From Sphingomonas sp. 28-66-16 (GTDB lineage: Bacteria > Pseudomonadota > Alphaproteobacteria > Sphingomonadales > Sphingomonadaceae), in assembly GCA_002281485.1 (NCBI GenBank), contig NCGF01000009.1:1-64000 (forward strand): a stretch of DNA of 64,000 nucleotides, given 5' to 3'. The notes under the pieces are model-generated. The model was not told the origin of the DNA, searched no databases, and saw nothing but the letters and a program-made list of their open reading frames with translations. This document shows positions 40,851 to 50,399 of the stretch, one piece after another (position 1 is the first letter of the stretch; every line of letters begins with the position of its first letter). A program made the translations under genes and the position numbers.

Positions 40851-42932
40851 GTGGGCATCAAGTCGGTAATACTGTTCGCCTGCCTTGCCAGCCATCCGAT
40901 TGACGCCAAAGCGCTCGCGCAGACTCAGGCCGATCCGTCGAAGGACGCGCGCGGCCCGGACGCAGACCCCTCCCGCGATGCGCCGATCATTTCCGAGCGC
41001 CAGTTCGATGCTGCGCTGCCGCTGATCGACCCCGCCCTGAGCGACCCGCTGCCGCCGATCGATCAGGCCGAGCTGCCGCTGCCGACGACTAAGACGCCGC
41101 CCGACCCGGCGCTCACCGAGCCGTTGCCGGCGCTCGGCGCGTTCAACGTCACGCCCCCGCCCGCCGCAGCCGAAGCCGCGCCCGAGGCAGCGCCCAGCGT
41201 ACATTATTCGGTTGCCGTGGAGGGGCTCGACAAAGTCGATCTGGAAGGCCGGTTCCGCTCGCTTTCGGCGCTCGATAACGGCGATGGCGATGCCGCCAGC
41301 GGCGCCGTCATCACCGCGCGCGCCAAGGAGGATGAGGACCTAGCGGTCCGGCTGCTGAAGTCGGAAGGCTATTATGACGCCGTCGCCACCTCACTGGTCA
41401 ATCCTGTCACCGATCAACCCAATCGCATGCGTGCCACGATTAGCGTCACCCCCGGGCCACGCTATACGCTCGGTACGATCGCGGTCACCGGCCCGGCGAC
41501 CGTGCCGGCCGATCTGGCGCGCACCGCATTGCCGCTGAAATCTGGCGACCCGATCGTGGCCGCAATGATCCAGGGCGCGGAGGCGTCGGTCAGCGTCCGA
41601 CTGCCGCAGAAGGGCTATCCTTTCGCGATGCTCGGTCAGCGCGATATCGTCCTCGATGATCGCGATGCCACCGGCGACTATAGCCTGCCCGTCGATCCCG
41701 GGCCGCGATCGAGCTTCGGCAGGATCGTCAATGCCGGCGACGCGGTATTCGCGCCCGATCATGTCGCGCTGCTGGCCCGCTTCAGGCCGGGGGCGCTGTA
41801 CGACAGCCGGCGGGTCGAGGATCTGCGTGAAGCGCTGGTGGCAACCAGCCTGTTGTCCTCGGTTGCGATCCAACCCGTCCGCACCGGCGAAACTCGCGCC
41901 GACGGCACCGAGCAGGTCGATCTCGAGGTTCGCCAGCAAAAAGGACCCGCGCGCACGCTCGCCGCGAGCTTGGGCTATGCGACTGGCGAAGGCTTCAAGC
42001 TGCAGGGCAATTGGACTCACCGAAATCTTTTCCCGCCCGAAGGCGCGCTGACTGCCGATCTCGTGCTGGGTAGCCAGCAACAGTCGATTGGCGGCAGCTT
42101 TCGCCGCTCGAACGCCGGCAGACGCGACAGAACGGTGTTGTTGAAGGCGCGCGCCTCGCACGACAATTTCGCGGCGTATGAAGCCTATACGATGACCTTG
42201 AGCGGGCGCATCTCGCGTGATTCGACGCCGATCTGGCAGAAGCGCTGGACCTACAGCTATGGGTTCGACTTGACGGCGACCGACGAACGCCGTGCCGATC
42301 CGACCCGCGGCCGAGACGACGGCACCTATCTGATCGCGGCGCTGCCCGGCGAACTCGGCTATGACCGGTCCAACAGCATCCTCAATCCGACCAGCGGCTT
42401 TCGCCTCTTGGGCCGGTTGAGCCCGGAATATTCGAAACGTCTCAATTCGGGGGGCGGATCGGACATCTATTTTCGCGCCCAGCTCGACGCGACCGGCTAT
42501 TATCCGATCAGCGACAGCTTCGTGGTCGCCGGGCGCGTCCGGTTCGGGTCGATCATCGGCGCGAACCGCGATGCGATCGCCCCTTCGCGGCGCTTCTATG
42601 CGGGCGGCGGCGGCTCGGTGCGAGGCTTCGGCTACCAGCAACTGGGACCGCGCGATGCGAACGACAACCCGCTTGGCGGCCGCGGCCTCACCGAGTTCGC
42701 GCTCGAAGGACGCTATCGCTTCGGCAATCTGGGCATCGTTCCCTTCATCGATGCCGGACAAGTGAGCGAATCGAGCGTGCCGAGCCTGAAGGGTCTGCGG
42801 TTCGGCGCCGGTATCGGCGGGCGGCTCTATACCAATTTCGGGCCGCTCCGGATCGATGTCGCGACGCCGATCAACCGCCGGCCCGGTGAATCGGTGATCA
42901 CGCTCTATCTGTCGATCGGGCAGGCATTTTGA
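40851..42932 (+). CDS. tamA: Translocation and assembly module protein TamA (Omp85 family)
   Basis: TamA is the outer-membrane partner of TamB in inserting certain outer-membrane proteins and moving lipids. The 693-residue protein has a signal peptide (GTG 40851, ending DAKALAQ), a Pro/Asp-rich N-terminal segment, three POTRA-like repeats (about residues 125-370) and a C-terminal 16-strand barrel with the Omp85 loop GGGGSVRGFGYQQLGP and terminal Phe (SIGQAF). The extra Pro-rich segment before the POTRAs is longer than usual. GTG has GGGAAGCGGG upstream. Its stop overlaps the TTG start of tamB. Confidence 0.9.
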   Translation: MGIKSVILFACLASHPIDAKALAQTQADPSKDARGPDADPSRDAPIISERQFDAALPLIDPALSDPLPPIDQAELPLPTTKTPPDPALTEPLPALGAFNVTPPPAAAEAAPEAAPSVHYSVAVEGLDKVDLEGRFRSLSALDNGDGDAASGAVITARAKEDEDLAVRLLKSEGYYDAVATSLVNPVTDQPNRMRATISVTPGPRYTLGTIAVTGPATVPADLARTALPLKSGDPIVAAMIQGAEASVSVRLPQKGYPFAMLGQRDIVLDDRDATGDYSLPVDPGPRSSFGRIVNAGDAVFAPDHVALLARFRPGALYDSRRVEDLREALVATSLLSSVAIQPVRTGETRADGTEQVDLEVRQQKGPARTLAASLGYATGEGFKLQGNWTHRNLFPPEGALTADLVLGSQQQSIGGSFRRSNAGRRDRTVLLKARASHDNFAAYEAYTMTLSGRISRDSTPIWQKRWTYSYGFDLTATDERRADPTRGRDDGTYLIAALPGELGYDRSNSILNPTSGFRLLGRLSPEYSKRLNSGGGSDIYFRAQLDATGYYPISDSFVVAGRVRFGSIIGANRDAIAPSRRFYAGGGGSVRGFGYQQLGPRDANDNPLGGRGLTEFALEGRYRFGNLGIVPFIDAGQVSESSVPSLKGLRFGAGIGGRLYTNFGPLRIDVATPINRRPGESVITLYLSIGQAF

Positions 42933-45900
42933 CGGCGTCGCGAATAGTGCGCTGGCTGGGCATGTCGCTGGCCGGGCTGATAGCGCTCGTCGGGGTGCTG
43001 CTGCTCGGGATCAATACCGGGCCGGGGCGGCAATTCGTCGCGAACCAGCTTGCCGGCTATACCCTGGCATCAGGGCTAAAATTCGACATCGGTCGGCTCG
43101 ACGGGTCGCTTTACGGCAAGCTGGTGATCCATGATCTCCGGATCAGCGACCCGAACGGCGTCTTCGCGACGGCCCAGCTCGTCCGGCTCGACTGGCGACC
43201 GTTTGCGTATCTGAACGGTCACGTCGACATACGATCGCTCACCGCTCCGCAAGTGACGGTGAGGCGTTTGCCGACGCTCACGCCCAGCGATCCTAACACG
43301 CCGATCTTGCCCGATCTCGACATCGATGTCGGGCGAATGAAGGTCGACCGGCTGGTGCTGCTGGCGCCCGTCACGGGCACGCGGCAAGTCGCGGCGATCG
43401 ATGCGAAGGCGCATATCGCCGACGCGCGTGCGCAGGTGAGCGGCAGGGCGCGATCGAGCATGGGCGACGCGCTGGACGTGATCATCGACGCGATTCCTGA
43501 TCAGGATCGGCTCGTGCTGGATGCGCGCCTCGATGCGCCGTCCGGCGGGGCGATCGCCGGGCTGGCCGGGCTCGGGGCGCCGCTGGTCGCGCGCCTCGGC
43601 GGCAAGGGGAGCTGGAAGGCCTGGGACGGGACTTTGCGCGTAAGCTCGGGCGGCCAACCGCTGGCGGCGGTCGAGCTGAGGGCGCGAGAGGGGATATTCA
43701 CCGTCAAGGGGGCGATGCGGCCCGACCTGGTCGTCACCGGTCCTGTCGCGCGCCTCACGGCACCGAGGGTGATGATCGACGCCGCCGTGGCGCTCCAGAA
43801 TCGCCGCGCCGATACCCGGATCGCGCTTCGCTCGCCGGCGCTCGCGGTCGCGGCGAACGGTCTGCTCGATCTGGCGGCGAACCGCTTTCGTCGCTTCAGG
43901 GTCGAGGCGCAATTGCTCAAGCCGGGCTCGATCGCGGCAAATCTCAACGGCAACAACGTTCGGCTGGCGCTCGCGCTCGACGGCCCTTTCGCGCGACCAG
44001 CGGTCGATTACACGCTGCGGGCGGACGCGATCGGCTTCGGCTCGACCGTCGTCGAGGGGTTGACTGCCCGGGGCAAGTCGCAGGTCGATGCCGATCGCAT
44101 CCTGGTCCCCGTCGCCGCCCGCGCGCGGCGCGTATCGGGGCTGAACGCCGCGGCCGGAGGCCTGCTCACCAATGTTGCGATCGACGGCGATATCGCGATC
44201 AGCGGCAGCACCGCGCTTTCCGACAACCTCCGGATCCGATCGGACAAGATCGCCGCGACCGCCGTGATCGTCGCCGATCTGGCAGGGGGGACCTATCGCG
44301 GGGCGCTCAAAGGACGCGTGAACGACTATCTGGTCGACGGGGTCGGCATCATCGATCTGACTACCGACGTGAAGCTTGCCAGCGCGGCATCGGGGGGCTT
44401 CGGGTTGCAGGGCCATATCGCCGCGCAGACCGTGAAGATCACCAACGCGGGCGCCCGCGATTTCCTGGGCGGGCAGACGATCGTGTCGACCGATCTCGGC
44501 TTCGGCGCCGACGGGGTCACCCGGATCAGCCAGCTGCGCCTCTCCGCACCGCAGTTCCGGATCACGTCGGGCGAGGGCAGCTATCGCCCCGACGGGGCGA
44601 TCGCCTTTCGCGGTGCCGGCTATTCCACCCGCTATGGGCCGCTGACCGTCGGCGTCACCGGCACCGTGCAACAGCCGCTGGTGCGATTGCACGCCGACCG
44701 GCCGGGGCTTGGCGTCGGGCTCGCGAACGTCGACGCGACGATCAGCGGCACCGGCAGCGGCTATGCCGTCAAGGCGGCGGGCGGCTCGAGCTATGGGCCG
44801 TTCAGCGCCGACGCTTTCGTCCGATCGGCGAAGGGACCATTGACGATCGACGTCAACAAGGCGCGCTTCGCCGAGGTCGATTTCGCCGGGCGGGTGGCGC
44901 AGACCCAGGCAGGGCCGTTTGCCGGCCGCCTGACCGCCAACGGACGCGGGATTTCGGGCGACGTTCAATTGGGCGCGGAAGGCAAGGTCCAGCGCGCCGA
45001 GCTGTCGGCAACCGCCAGCGGCGCGCGGATCCCGGGGGCGACCCCGATCACGATCGATCGCGCGATCGTCAAGGCGACGGCGATCCTCTACCCCGATGCG
45101 CCGTCGGTCGTCGGCGACGCGCAGCTTGCCGGCCTACGGCGCGGCGCGTTCGTCCTCAAAACGGCGCGCGCGAAGATCGATTATCGCGGTGGTCGCGGCA
45201 CCGCGCAACTGGTCGCGAACGGCCAGAGCGCGACCAGCTTCGACATCGCCGCCAACGCGCAGCTCTCGCCCAAGCGCTACCGCATCGCCGCGCAGGGACA
45301 TGCCGGCGGTGTCGCCTTCAGCCTCGCCCAGCCTGCTCAGGTCAGGATCGATGGCGCGCGCTACACCCTCCTTCCCGTGACGATCATATTGCCGCAAGGG
45401 CGCGTCGATATCGCCGGGCGCTACGGCGACGGACTGCGGGTGCAGTCGCGCTTCGACAATCTCGATCTGTCGATCGCCAATGCCTTTTCGCCAGGCCTGG
45501 GGATCGGCGGGCGCGGGACGGGCAGCCTGAACCTCGTCCAGCCGAGCGGGAGCGCGGTTCCCGATGCCGACCTCAGGCTCGATATCAGCAATTTCACGCG
45601 GGCGGGCGTCGCCGGTGCATCCGAGCCCGTCAATATCGCAGCAATCGGGCAGTTGCGCGGGGAGGGCGCGACGCTCAATGCCCTGATCCGGCAACGCGGC
45701 GTGCAGATCGGCCGGATGCAGGCGCGGCTTGCCTCGCTCGGTGGCGGAGGGCGTTGGAGCGACAGGCTGTTCGCTGCACCGCTCAGCGGCGGGATCCGCT
45801 ATAACGGCCCTGCCGAGGTGCTCTGGTCGCTGGCGGCGATCACCAGCCAGCGGGTTGCCGGGCAGATCGGCGTGGCCGCCGATTTCACCGGGCGGCTCGG

Positions 45901-47077
45901 CCAGCCGCAGCTGACGGGCGTGCTGCGCGCCAATGATCTGACCTATGACAACGACACCTACGGCACGCATATCCAGTCGATCAAGCTCGAGGGACGCTTC
46001 ACCAACGACCGGCTCGAGCTGACCCGGTTCGACGGCCGGGCCGGCAGCGGCACGGTGCAAGCGACCGGGAGCATCGGCTTTGCCGCCGACAGCGGCTTCC
46101 CGATCGATCTTCGCGCCAAGCTCGCCAACGCCCGGCTCGCCCGCAGCGATGCGCTGGGCGCGGTGGTATCGGGCACTCTCGCCATCATCAACGATCGCGC
46201 CAGTGGCGCGCGGATCGAGGGCGACCTTCGGCTCCCTCAGGCCAGCTACGACGTCGTCCGCCAGGGCGCCGCCGAGATCGCCGAACTGAGCGGGGTCCGC
46301 CGCCGCGGCACGACGATCGCCGCTGCGCGCGCCGAGGCAGAGACGGCGGGCCCGCCGGGCCTGTTCAAGCTCGACCTGCGCGTTCGCGCGGACAATCAGG
46401 TTTATGTCAGGGGCATGGGCCTCGAAGCCGAATGGTCGACCGATCTGCGCGTGCGGGGAACATCGGCCCAGCCCATCATCACCGGCGACGTCAATCTGGT
46501 CCGCGGCACCTACAGTTTCGCCGGACGTCGCTTCGATCTCGACGATTCGAGCAAGATCACTTTTGTCGGCGGCCGCACGATCGACCCGGTGCTGGCGATC
46601 AGCGCGAGCACCAGCGTGAATGGGATCACCGCCACGATCAACATCAGCGGGACCGCGCAGAAGCCGACCATCGCGTTCGGATCGTCGCCGACGCTCCCGC
46701 AGGACGAAATTCTGTCACGCCTGTTGTTCGGCACCTCGGTCACGTCCTTGTCGGCAACCCAGGCGCTCCAGCTGGCCGCCGCATTCAATTCGCTGCGCGG
46801 ATCGGGTGGCGGGCTCAACCCGCTCGGCAAGCTGCGGTCGGCCACGGGAATCGACCGGCTGCGCATTCTCGGCGCGGATCAATCGACCGGTCGCGGCACC
46901 GCGATCGCGGCCGGGCAATATATCACGAACAACATCTATGTGGAGATCATCACCGACGCGCGCGGCTTCACCGCCACGCAGATCGAGGTCTCGCTGTCGA
47001 AGGCGCTGAGCCTGTTGTCGCAAGCGGGCGGATCGGGTGGCACCAACGCGACGCTGCGCTATTCGAAGGATTATTGA
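42929..47077 (+). CDS. tamB: Translocation and assembly module protein TamB
   Basis: A 1382-residue AsmA-like bridge protein of the periplasm. N-terminal membrane anchor at about residues 10-30 (LGMSLAGLIALVGVLLLG), the start of a DUF490/AsmA-type repeat (RLDGSLYGKLVIHDLRISD), a very long region of beta-taco repeats, and a C-terminal DUF490 domain with FVGGRTIDPVLAISAS, ISGTAQKPTIAFGSSPTLPQDEILSRLLFG (partial). TTG 42929 overlaps the tamA TGA (TTGA), a tight operon. It likely spans the periplasm and carries phospholipids or precursors. It is somewhat longer than E. coli TamB (1259). Confidence 0.93.
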   Translation: MTASRIVRWLGMSLAGLIALVGVLLLGINTGPGRQFVANQLAGYTLASGLKFDIGRLDGSLYGKLVIHDLRISDPNGVFATAQLVRLDWRPFAYLNGHVDIRSLTAPQVTVRRLPTLTPSDPNTPILPDLDIDVGRMKVDRLVLLAPVTGTRQVAAIDAKAHIADARAQVSGRARSSMGDALDVIIDAIPDQDRLVLDARLDAPSGGAIAGLAGLGAPLVARLGGKGSWKAWDGTLRVSSGGQPLAAVELRAREGIFTVKGAMRPDLVVTGPVARLTAPRVMIDAAVALQNRRADTRIALRSPALAVAANGLLDLAANRFRRFRVEAQLLKPGSIAANLNGNNVRLALALDGPFARPAVDYTLRADAIGFGSTVVEGLTARGKSQVDADRILVPVAARARRVSGLNAAAGGLLTNVAIDGDIAISGSTALSDNLRIRSDKIAATAVIVADLAGGTYRGALKGRVNDYLVDGVGIIDLTTDVKLASAASGGFGLQGHIAAQTVKITNAGARDFLGGQTIVSTDLGFGADGVTRISQLRLSAPQFRITSGEGSYRPDGAIAFRGAGYSTRYGPLTVGVTGTVQQPLVRLHADRPGLGVGLANVDATISGTGSGYAVKAAGGSSYGPFSADAFVRSAKGPLTIDVNKARFAEVDFAGRVAQTQAGPFAGRLTANGRGISGDVQLGAEGKVQRAELSATASGARIPGATPITIDRAIVKATAILYPDAPSVVGDAQLAGLRRGAFVLKTARAKIDYRGGRGTAQLVANGQSATSFDIAANAQLSPKRYRIAAQGHAGGVAFSLAQPAQVRIDGARYTLLPVTIILPQGRVDIAGRYGDGLRVQSRFDNLDLSIANAFSPGLGIGGRGTGSLNLVQPSGSAVPDADLRLDISNFTRAGVAGASEPVNIAAIGQLRGEGATLNALIRQRGVQIGRMQARLASLGGGGRWSDRLFAAPLSGGIRYNGPAEVLWSLAAITSQRVAGQIGVAADFTGRLGQPQLTGVLRANDLTYDNDTYGTHIQSIKLEGRFTNDRLELTRFDGRAGSGTVQATGSIGFAADSGFPIDLRAKLANARLARSDALGAVVSGTLAIINDRASGARIEGDLRLPQASYDVVRQGAAEIAELSGVRRRGTTIAAARAEAETAGPPGLFKLDLRVRADNQVYVRGMGLEAEWSTDLRVRGTSAQPIITGDVNLVRGTYSFAGRRFDLDDSSKITFVGGRTIDPVLAISASTSVNGITATINISGTAQKPTIAFGSSPTLPQDEILSRLLFGTSVTSLSATQALQLAAAFNSLRGSGGGLNPLGKLRSATGIDRLRILGADQSTGRGTAIAAGQYITNNIYVEIITDARGFTATQIEVSLSKALSLLSQAGGSGGTNATLRYSKDY

Positions 47078-47253
47078 CCTCGGCAGGGGCTCGAGGGGCG
47101 ACAAGGCCGGCGATGAAGGAGCGGCAACGATCGCCCGGCCACCATGAGGGGCGTGCCAGCATCGCTCGCCACGCAAGGAGGTTGCTGTTCGAATCCGGTT
47201 ATCGTTCTGCGACGCTATCTGGCAGCGAAATTTCTTGGACACCCGATCTGCCG

Positions 47254-47814
47254 TTACTTGTCTCGGCAAATCGTCGCCACTTTAAACGCCGCGTCGAGGT
47301 CGCCGGCATCCAGAACAAGTTTCATTGCGCCGGCGCAATCGCCTCTCAATATGAGGTGAGCAGCTTGCCCTGCGAGAACCCGCAACTCGAAAGAGCCCAT
47401 TTCAATCGTGTCCTCGCGCGGCGGGAACCGCCTTTCCGTTGGCGCTTTTTGCGTACCACCCTCAACGATGAGCGGCGAAGGCGATATGTTGGAGGCGACC
47501 GGCTCGGGCGTCGCAGGGCGACCGCCTGGATCAACGAACTCGACAACGCGAACGTCCCACTTGGCCAGCTGGTACAAAATCTTCACCCGGCACTGCCGAC
47601 TAGCTTCGTTGCGAAGGAACACGCGGGCCGGCTCGCCGGCGGCCCATCGCTTCGACCGCTGACGAAATTCCGCATCATTCAGAACCTTGTCGGCCAGTTG
47701 CACCACGCATTCATTCTTGCGACGCGCGACCACAACGATGTCGTCCGGCCCCGGCGTGGCCGGCTCCTGCTGACCATTGGCGGATAGAGCGATGGCAAGT
47801 AACGATGATAACAT
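47254..47814 (-). CDS. Small exported protein of unknown function, 186 aa
   Basis: MLSSLLAIALSANGQQ gives a weak signal sequence, followed by PGPDDIVVVARRKN, a motif often seen just after the signal in sphingomonad exported proteins, and a cysteine-containing domain (NECVVQLADK, RQCRVKIL, RGDCAGAMKL, ATICRDK) that could form two disulfides. No known family. ATG 47814 has no clear ribosome binding site, so the start is uncertain. It is convergent with tamB across a 176-base gap in which I see nothing further. Confidence 0.6.
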   Translation of the reverse strand: MLSSLLAIALSANGQQEPATPGPDDIVVVARRKNECVVQLADKVLNDAEFRQRSKRWAAGEPARVFLRNEASRQCRVKILYQLAKWDVRVVEFVDPGGRPATPEPVASNISPSPLIVEGGTQKAPTERRFPPREDTIEMGSFELRVLAGQAAHLILRGDCAGAMKLVLDAGDLDAAFKVATICRDK

Positions 47815-47831
47815 AGGTGAGTCTTAGATCA

Positions 47832-48065
47832 TTATCGAATGCGCGAAAAGCTTGGGCTTTGGCGCTGGAGCACGTTTTCAGACACAATATAGGTCGCGCG
47901 CGGAGGCATGGGCGAAACGCCCTGCTTTCGCCGCCATTCGCGGATCAGCGTGAGCAGATCGCCGGTTTGCCGCCGCCGCGTGGTGATGGTGATGCCGATC
48001 TGCTCGCAATGCACGATGCCATGCGCATTCAGCGGTAATCCGGTGCGCCATGCCGTTCGCGTCAT
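47832..48065 (-). CDS. Possible small protein, 77 aa, poorly supported
   Basis: An ORF with plausible but not distinctive composition (TRRRQTGDLLTLIREWRRKQGV in part), no ribosome binding site before ATG 48065 and no recognised domain. It could be a remnant or an unrecognised DNA-binding-like peptide; the codon bias is not obviously coding. Two 14-bp tandem repeats (48050-48063 and 48064-48077) overlap its start. Listed so that the stretch is not left blank. Confidence 0.3.
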   Translation of the reverse strand: MTRTAWRTGLPLNAHGIVHCEQIGITITTRRRQTGDLLTLIREWRRKQGVSPMPPRATYIVSENVLQRQSPSFSRIR

Positions 48066-48272
48066 GCCATTCGCGTCGCCGCGATGATGCTCTGGACATG
48101 GTTTGCTGTCAGCCCACTGCTGGTCCGGGCGGCTCGATTGAGCGCAGCACCCGAGCCCTGAAATGGCGGTTTCAGCTCAGGACGCCGCGCACTGGAAAAA
48201 TCAGAACGAGCGGCATCTTTGGTGCCCGAATCGTCGATGCGCGGATTTGCGCCGTCGGAGGAAATGGTGACA

Positions 48273-48362
48273 TGGCGGACAGGGTGGGATTCGAACCCAC
48301 GGTGGGCTTGCACCCACGGCGGTTTTCAAGACCGCTGCCTTAAACCACTCGGCCACCTGTCC
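48273..48362 (-). tRNA. tRNA-Ser (anticodon TGA)
   Basis: On the minus strand the 90-base gene starts GGACAGGTGGCCGAGTGG, has the long variable arm of type-II tRNAs, anticodon TGA (forward bases 48326-48328, loop CTTGAAA between GCGGT and ACCGC), the GGTTCGAATCC T-arm and an encoded G-CCA end at 48273-48276. Acceptor stem GGACAGG/CCTGTCC pairs perfectly. It reads UCN serine codons. It is divergent from the lytic transglycosylase gene. Confidence 0.96.
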
Positions 48363-48372
48363 ACACGGTCGT

Positions 48373-48402
48373 CGCTTAGGGCCGATGCGATCTTTTGTGC
48401 AA
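48373..48402 (-). promoter_or_regulatory. Candidate promoter of tRNA-Ser
   Basis: On the minus strand TTGCAC (reverse of 48397-48402) and TAAGCG (reverse of 48373-48378) are 18 bases apart, and the second element ends about 10 bases before the tRNA 5' end at 48362. The -35 match is good; the -10 is weak, as is common in GC-rich alphaproteobacteria. Confidence 0.4.
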
Positions 48403-48423
48403 GAGGCGGGGTGAAGGGGGTTC

Positions 48424-49500
48424 ATGTCCGGAGAGCGCTGTGGCACACCCGATTGCATGAGGGGCATCACCAAAATTATCCGTCGATGGATCGGGCTGGC
48501 CGGCGCGCTCGGTTGCTGCCTGGCGGCCGGGACGGCAGGCGCGCAGGACGAGAGCGGCTTTCAGGCGTTTCTCGGCACGTTGCGGACACAGGCGGAGGCG
48601 CGCGGCATCACGCGCGCGACGCTCGATTCGGTGTTGCCGGGGCTGACCTTCAATGCCCGCGTGATCGAACTCGATCGCGCGCAGCCGGGCGCCAATCCCA
48701 ACGCGCCGATTCCCGATTTCGAACCCTATCGCGCCCGCCATGTCGATTCGGCGCGGATCAATCGCGGTCGGCAGGTCTATCTCGCGCAGCGCTCGCGGCT
48801 CGCGCGGATCGAGCAGGAAACCGGCGTGCCCGAATCGATCATGGTCGCGATCTGGGGGCATGAAACCAACTATGGCGACGTGACCGGCAATTTCGATCTG
48901 CCGCGCGCGCTCGCCTCGCTCGCCTATGAGGGGCGAAGGCGCGACCTGTTCAGCGGTGAATTTCTGGCCGTGCTCGAGATGATGGATCGCGGCGTGCCGC
49001 GCGAGCAGCTGAAGGGAAGCTGGGCGGGCGCGACGGGCAATCCGCAATTCCTGCCGTCGATCTATCTGCGCCTCGCGCGCGACGGCGATGGCGACGGCAA
49101 GGCCGATATCTGGACCAGCGACGCCGATACGCTCGCCTCGATCGCCAATTATTTCGTCAACGCCGGCTGGCGGGCGGGCGAGCCATGGGGGCTGGCGGTT
49201 TCGGTCCCCGGCAACCTCGATCGCGCGGCGGTGCGCAACCGGACGACCGCGCCGCGCTGTGCGCGCGTATTCGAACGGCATAGCGCGTGGCGGACGATGG
49301 CCGAATGGCGGGCAATGGGAATCGTGCCGCTCAATCGATCCTGGCCGGCCGATCGCATCCAGGCGACGCTGCTCGAGCCCGATGGCCCCGGCAAGCCCGG
49401 CTATCTGCTAACGAGCAACTACCGGGTCATCCTCGATTATAATTGCTCGAATTTTTATGCGCTTTCGGTGGGGTTGCTGGCCGATGCCGTCGATCATTAA
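48424..49500 (+). CDS. Lytic murein transglycosylase, MltB/SLT_2 family
   Basis: Cleaves peptidoglycan to 1,6-anhydro-muropeptides. The 358-residue exported protein has a signal peptide (to about AGAQ), then the SLT_2 domain with ESIMVAIWGHETNYGDVTGNFDL, where the Glu of WGHETNYG is the catalytic acid, RRDLFSGEFLAVLEM, GSWAGATGNPQFLPS and DGDGDGKADIWTSDADTLASIANY (in part). Start at ATG 48424 is preferred because AAGGGGG lies upstream, although the n-region is long; ATG 48457 is the alternative. It is just ahead of another wall-related gene. Confidence 0.94.
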   Translation: MSGERCGTPDCMRGITKIIRRWIGLAGALGCCLAAGTAGAQDESGFQAFLGTLRTQAEARGITRATLDSVLPGLTFNARVIELDRAQPGANPNAPIPDFEPYRARHVDSARINRGRQVYLAQRSRLARIEQETGVPESIMVAIWGHETNYGDVTGNFDLPRALASLAYEGRRRDLFSGEFLAVLEMMDRGVPREQLKGSWAGATGNPQFLPSIYLRLARDGDGDGKADIWTSDADTLASIANYFVNAGWRAGEPWGLAVSVPGNLDRAAVRNRTTAPRCARVFERHSAWRTMAEWRAMGIVPLNRSWPADRIQATLLEPDGPGKPGYLLTSNYRVILDYNCSNFYALSVGLLADAVDH

Positions 49501-50371
49501 GCCGCTGACCGGGCTCGTCATGGCGCTGGCCGTCGCGGGTTGCGGCGGCGGCAAGGATCTGCGGGTCGGGGCCGGTCCGCCCCCCGGCTATGACACGCCG
49601 ACCGGGCCCGGACCGCAGGGCGCGTCGCAGGGCGCGCCCGGCGAGGGGCGCTATGACGAGGTCGGCTATGCCAGCTGGTATGGCGAGGAAATGGGGAGTG
49701 GCCGCACCGCTTCGGGCCGCCCGTTCGATCCCGGCGCGATCACCGCCGCGCATCTGACGCTGCCGCTCGGCAGTTTCGTCGAGATTACGGCGCTCGACAG
49801 CGGCAAGACGATCGTCGCGATGGTCGACGATCGCGGCCCCTATCGCGGCGGTCGCCTCGTCGATCTGTCGCGCGGGGCGGCGCAAGCGCTGGGAATCGAT
49901 CGCGCGGGAATCGCGGCGGTCCGGGTTCGGCGGGTCGATCCGCCGATCGCCGATCAGGCGGCGCTCCGCGAGGGACGCGCGGCCTCGCCCCGGATCGATG
50001 CGCCGCCGGTATTGATCAAGGCCCTGCGTCGGCGATTGCCACCGGCGCCCAATGCAGCCGCGCCGCCACCGTTCGCGGCGGCGCCGAAACCCCCGCGCGA
50101 GCGCCCCGGCGCGTCCTATGGCGTGCCCGGCCAGGCGGCGGCGGCGCCTGCGGCCGCATCAAGGGCGGGCTTCTACGTCCAAGTCGCCGCCTTTGCGTCG
50201 CGCCAGCGCGCCGAGGCGCTGGCGCAAGGCCTGAATGGGTCGCTCCAGGCCGCCGGCAGCATCTATCGCGTGCGGCTCGGCCCCTATGCCGATCAGGCAG
50301 CGGCCGAACGCGCGCGTGACGCCGCCGCCGCACGCGGCTATGGCGACGCTCGCATCGTTCGCGATGAGTAA
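49484..50371 (+). CDS. rlpA: RlpA-family lipoprotein with SPOR domain
   Basis: The 295-residue lipoprotein has lipobox VAGC (LALAVAGC) after MPSIIKPLTGLVM, a double-psi beta-barrel (YASWYGEEMGSGRTASGRPFD, DDRGPYRGGRLVDLSRGAA in part) as in septal lytic transglycosylase RlpA, and a C-terminal SPOR domain (about residues 225-295, GFYVQVAAFASRQRAEALA) that binds denuded septal glycan. A Pro/Ala-rich linker joins them. ATG 49484 overlaps the end of the preceding gene by 17 bases. Likely acts in daughter-cell separation. Confidence 0.92.
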   Translation: MPSIIKPLTGLVMALAVAGCGGGKDLRVGAGPPPGYDTPTGPGPQGASQGAPGEGRYDEVGYASWYGEEMGSGRTASGRPFDPGAITAAHLTLPLGSFVEITALDSGKTIVAMVDDRGPYRGGRLVDLSRGAAQALGIDRAGIAAVRVRRVDPPIADQAALREGRAASPRIDAPPVLIKALRRRLPPAPNAAAPPPFAAAPKPPRERPGASYGVPGQAAAAPAAASRAGFYVQVAAFASRQRAEALAQGLNGSLQAAGSIYRVRLGPYADQAAAERARDAAAARGYGDARIVRDE

Positions 50372-50399
50372 CCACCAGCGTACGGAATCCAATCGCCCC

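Noticed and set aside
48273-48362. tRNA-Ser as integration site of a genomic island
   Set aside because: No second copy of the tRNA 3' end, integrase or mobile gene is seen in the flanks; the Xer gene at 2079 is a chromosomal dimer-resolution type far away.
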